7,677 nt of DNA from an uncultured Oscillospiraceae bacterium (GTDB lineage Bacteria > Bacillota > Clostridia > Oscillospirales > Oscillospiraceae), in NCBI GenBank assembly GCA_905205085.1, contig CAJLCG010000105.1, forward strand, positions 1 through 7,677, in the 5' to 3' direction. The notes beneath the pieces were generated by a model. It saw nothing but the letters and a program-made list of their open reading frames with translations, made no database searches and was not told where the DNA came from. Every line of letters begins with the position of its first letter. Position 1 is the stretch's first letter. This document shows, one piece after another, positions 5,947 through 7,677 of this stretch. Made by a program: the position numbers and the translations under genes.

Positions 5947-5962
5947 TTGTCGAAAAAGTCAT
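5934..5962 (-). promoter_or_regulatory. Candidate promoter reading toward the integrase
   Basis: On the minus strand, an extended -10 TGATACAAT (TACAAT at 5934-5939, 5 of 6) lies 17 bases from a -35-like ATGACT (5957-5962, 4 of 6). The start would be near 5927, giving an unusually long leader of about 285 bases before the integrase ATG. A nearer promoter was sought in 5655-5850 without a convincing match. Confidence 0.45.
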
Positions 5963-5999
5963 GCCTTATATCTCCTGGTAAAATTTTTTTGTGTCAGAA

Positions 6000-6039
6000 C
6001 CGAGTGAGAAAGGAAAAAACAACCTTTTAAGAAGCTCGG
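6000..6039. repeat. Nested dyad overlapping the flavoprotein -35 region
   Basis: Outer arms CCGAG (6000-6004) and CTCGG (6035-6039), inner arms AAAGG (6009-6013) and CCTTT (6023-6027). The dyad covers the -35-like hexamer at 6025-6030, which would suit an operator. Each arm is only 5 bp, so chance is not excluded. Confidence 0.35.
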
Positions 6040-6053
6040 GGGTATGGTACACT
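6025..6053 (+). promoter_or_regulatory. Candidate extended -10 promoter of the flavoprotein gene
   Basis: TG at 6045-6046, one base, then TACACT at 6048-6053 form an extended -10; a weak -35-like TTTTAA (6025-6030) is 17 bases upstream. Transcription would start near 6060, only about ten bases before the ATG at 6070. This would leave a very short leader with just a GGTGAT (6061-6066) as ribosome binding site. Confidence 0.5.
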
Positions 6054-6069
6054 GGGGGCGGGTGATAAC

Positions 6070-7656
6070 ATGATACGCATTCAAAATATTCCCCTGCCTG
6101 TGGGCGGGGATTTGGAACAGCTGCGCCGCAAGGCGGCCCGCACCCTGGGGGTCCGGCCCGGCGCGCTGAAGGAAATACAGCTGGTGCGCCAGTCCATTGA
6201 CGCACGGAAAAAGCAGGACGTCCACTATGTGTACACGGTGGATGTGGCGGTGGAGCAGGAGAATGGGGTGCTGGCGGCCTGTACTGCCTGCAACGTCTCC
6301 CTGGTCCATCCGGTGTCCTATGCCTTCCCAGAGGTGAAGCGCCATTCTGCCGCCATGCCGGTGGTGGTAGGGATGGGACCTGCGGGGCTGTTTGCCGCCC
6401 TGTTTCTGGCCCGCAACGGCATCCCCTGCGTGGTGCTGGAGCGGGGACAGGACGTGGATACCCGCACGAAGGATGTGGAGGGGTTCTGGAAGGACGGGAC
6501 GTTGAACCCGGCCTCCAACGTGCAGTTTGGCGAGGGGGGTGCGGGCACCTTCTCCGACGGCAAGCTGACCACCGGCACCCACGACCCCCGCATTGCCGCG
6601 GTGATGGATGCTCTGGTGCAGGCGGGAGCGCCGGAGGACGTAAAGTGGTCCCACAAGCCCCACATCGGCACGGATATTTTGCGCCAGGTGGTGAAAACTA
6701 TCCGTCAGGAGCTCATCTCTCTGGGCTGTGACGTGCGCTTTGGCAGCTGCCTGGCGGGTCTGGAACACAGCGGCGGCCAGCTCTCGGGCGTTTGGGTGGA
6801 GGGTCCCCAGGGCCGCTACCGCCTGGACTGTGACGCTCTGGTGTTGGCCCCCGGACACTCGGCCCGGGACACCTTCCGAATGCTGGAGCAGGAGGGGGTG
6901 CCCATGGAGCAGAAGAGCTTTGCCATCGGGGTGCGCATCGAGCACAAGCAGAAGCTCATCTCCCAGGCCCAGTACGGCCCCTTCTGGGACAAGCTGCCCC
7001 CCACCGACTATAAGCTGGCTTGTCATCTGCCCAACGGGCGCTCCGCCTTCACTTTCTGTGTGTGTCCCGGCGGTCATGTGGTGGCCTCGGCCTCAGAGCC
7101 GGGGCAGCTGGTGACCAACGGCATGAGCTACCGCAGCCGGGACGGGGAGAACATCAACGGCGGCTTCCTGGTTGGGGTTGGGCCGGAGGATTTCCAGGCC
7201 TTTGGCTCTGGCCCGCTGGCCGGGGTGCGCTTTCAGGAGCAGTGGGAGCGGGCAGCCTTCCAGGCCGGCGGCGGGGACTTCCGTGCTCCCGCCCAGCGTG
7301 TGGAAGATTTTCTCCAAAAACGTCCCTCTCAGGGGCCGGGAGCAGTCCGGCCCACCTACCAGCCCGGGGTGACCTGGACGGAGTTGGATGGCTGTCTGCC
7401 CGACTATGTCACTGACACCCTCCGGGGGGCGCTGCCGGTGCTGGACCGAAAGCTCCGCGGCTTTGCCTGCCCGGATGGAGTGCTCACCGGTGTGGAGAGC
7501 CGGTCGTCCTCCCCGGTGCGGATCGTCCGGGACGAGACGTACCAGTCCGCCCTGCGGGGGTTGTATCCCTGCGGCGAGGGTGCAGGATATGCTGGGGGAA
7601 TTGTGAGTGCCGCGGTAGACGGCATCCGGGTAGCCGAGGCGGTGGCCCGGGGATAA
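6070..7656 (+). CDS. FAD-dependent oxidoreductase, COG2509-type uncharacterised dehydrogenase
   Basis: A 528-residue cytoplasmic flavoprotein. Residues 1-90 form the small N-terminal domain typical of this group (MIRIQNIPLPVGGD onward). A Rossmann dinucleotide-binding site follows: VVVGMGPAGLFAALFLARNG (98-117) with GxGxxG glycines 101, 103 and 106 and the ribose-binding Glu124 at the end of the second strand. The conserved NVQFGEGGAGTFSDGKL block is at 150-166. The C-terminal FAD-contacting segment GEGAGYAGGIVSAAVDG lies near 502-518. The substrate is unknown; relatives are widespread in Clostridia and annotated only as FAD-dependent dehydrogenases. The ATG is preceded by a GGTGAT-type site rather than a full AGGAGG. 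The gene is divergent from the integrase and ends in TAA followed directly by TGA. It looks intact and stands alone in the window; its downstream neighbours are not visible. Confidence 0.92.
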   Translation: MIRIQNIPLPVGGDLEQLRRKAARTLGVRPGALKEIQLVRQSIDARKKQDVHYVYTVDVAVEQENGVLAACTACNVSLVHPVSYAFPEVKRHSAAMPVVVGMGPAGLFAALFLARNGIPCVVLERGQDVDTRTKDVEGFWKDGTLNPASNVQFGEGGAGTFSDGKLTTGTHDPRIAAVMDALVQAGAPEDVKWSHKPHIGTDILRQVVKTIRQELISLGCDVRFGSCLAGLEHSGGQLSGVWVEGPQGRYRLDCDALVLAPGHSARDTFRMLEQEGVPMEQKSFAIGVRIEHKQKLISQAQYGPFWDKLPPTDYKLACHLPNGRSAFTFCVCPGGHVVASASEPGQLVTNGMSYRSRDGENINGGFLVGVGPEDFQAFGSGPLAGVRFQEQWERAAFQAGGGDFRAPAQRVEDFLQKRPSQGPGAVRPTYQPGVTWTELDGCLPDYVTDTLRGALPVLDRKLRGFACPDGVLTGVESRSSSPVRIVRDETYQSALRGLYPCGEGAGYAGGIVSAAVDGIRVAEAVARG

Positions 7657-7677
7657 TGAAATAAAAACAAAAACAGG

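Larger units (their letters stand above)
5643..6069. other. AT-rich 427-bp intergenic region between divergent integrase and flavoprotein genes
   Basis: No convincing protein gene is present; the small open frames on both strands lack family signatures and usable start signals. The stretch is visibly more AT-rich than the genes around it. It holds candidate promoters for both flanking genes, three successive long-range inverted repeats (5677-5729, 5743-5793, 5827-5929), a 10-bp-spaced direct repeat, and an extra Shine-Dalgarno with tiny reading frames. These are listed separately. Possible readings are a long structured 5' leader for the integrase mRNA, recombinase arm or core sites, or a regulated divergent promoter. 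Confidence 0.7.

Noticed and set aside
5818..6030. 70-residue basic plus-strand frame in the intergenic region
   Set aside because: Lys/Arg-rich simply because the DNA is A-rich; no ribosome binding site, no ATG start and no recognised domain.
5643..6069. CRISPR array or tRNA/att site in the intergenic region
   Set aside because: There are no regularly spaced repeats of 25-40 bases, and no tRNA gene or tRNA 3' end was recognised beside the integrase.
5959..7077. 372-residue open frame on the minus strand opposite the flavoprotein
   Set aside because: Antisense to a well-supported FAD protein; biased His/Gly/Gln/Leu translation and no ribosome binding site or family match.

Overview
The window looks like chromosomal DNA from a GC-rich anaerobic Firmicute, probably a Clostridia/Oscillospirales-type gut bacterium. 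This is inferred from the high GC of the genes, strong AGGAGG-type ribosome binding sites, a flavodoxin-fused 2[4Fe-4S] protein of the EFR1 type, and a COG2509-type flavoprotein. No species can be named from the sequence alone.

Minus-strand block, 4434 down to 26: six co-directional, tightly packed genes, probably one operon. In transcription order they are ruvX (Holliday junction resolvase-like), a small ABM-fold monooxygenase-like protein, an EFR1-type flavodoxin/ferredoxin, a class II aldolase, mtnA (5-methylthioribose-1-phosphate isomerase) and galM (aldose 1-epimerase). The last three suggest salvage of a 5-deoxy or 5-methylthio sugar. MtnA would isomerise the 1-phosphate to a ribulose-1-phosphate, and the aldolase would split that into dihydroxyacetone phosphate plus an aldehyde (a 'DHAP shunt'). 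The aldolase overlaps both neighbours, so these genes look translationally coupled. No kinase, phosphorylase or nucleosidase to feed the pathway lies in the window. A promoter (TTGTAA, 17 nt, TATAGT) sits just upstream of ruvX, and its spacing together with the Shine-Dalgarno argues for a TTG start at 4434.

Integrase, 5642 to 4509 minus: a full-length tyrosine recombinase with all catalytic residues, but no excisionase, relaxase, phage or cargo gene in view.

Intergenic region, 5643-6069: AT-rich and unlike the rest of the window. It separates the integrase from a divergent flavoprotein gene. It holds three consecutive long-range perfect inverted repeats (8, 9 and 9 bp), two 7-bp direct repeats exactly 10 bp apart on a candidate promoter, a second strong Shine-Dalgarno followed by tiny reading frames, and a near-leaderless promoter for the flavoprotein. 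This is the part least explained by ordinary annotation. It may be a structured leader RNA controlling the integrase, a set of recombinase binding sites, or a small invertible segment.

Plus strand, 6070-7656: an FAD/NAD(P)-dependent oxidoreductase of the uncharacterised COG2509 type, complete. The last 21 bases hold nothing recognisable.
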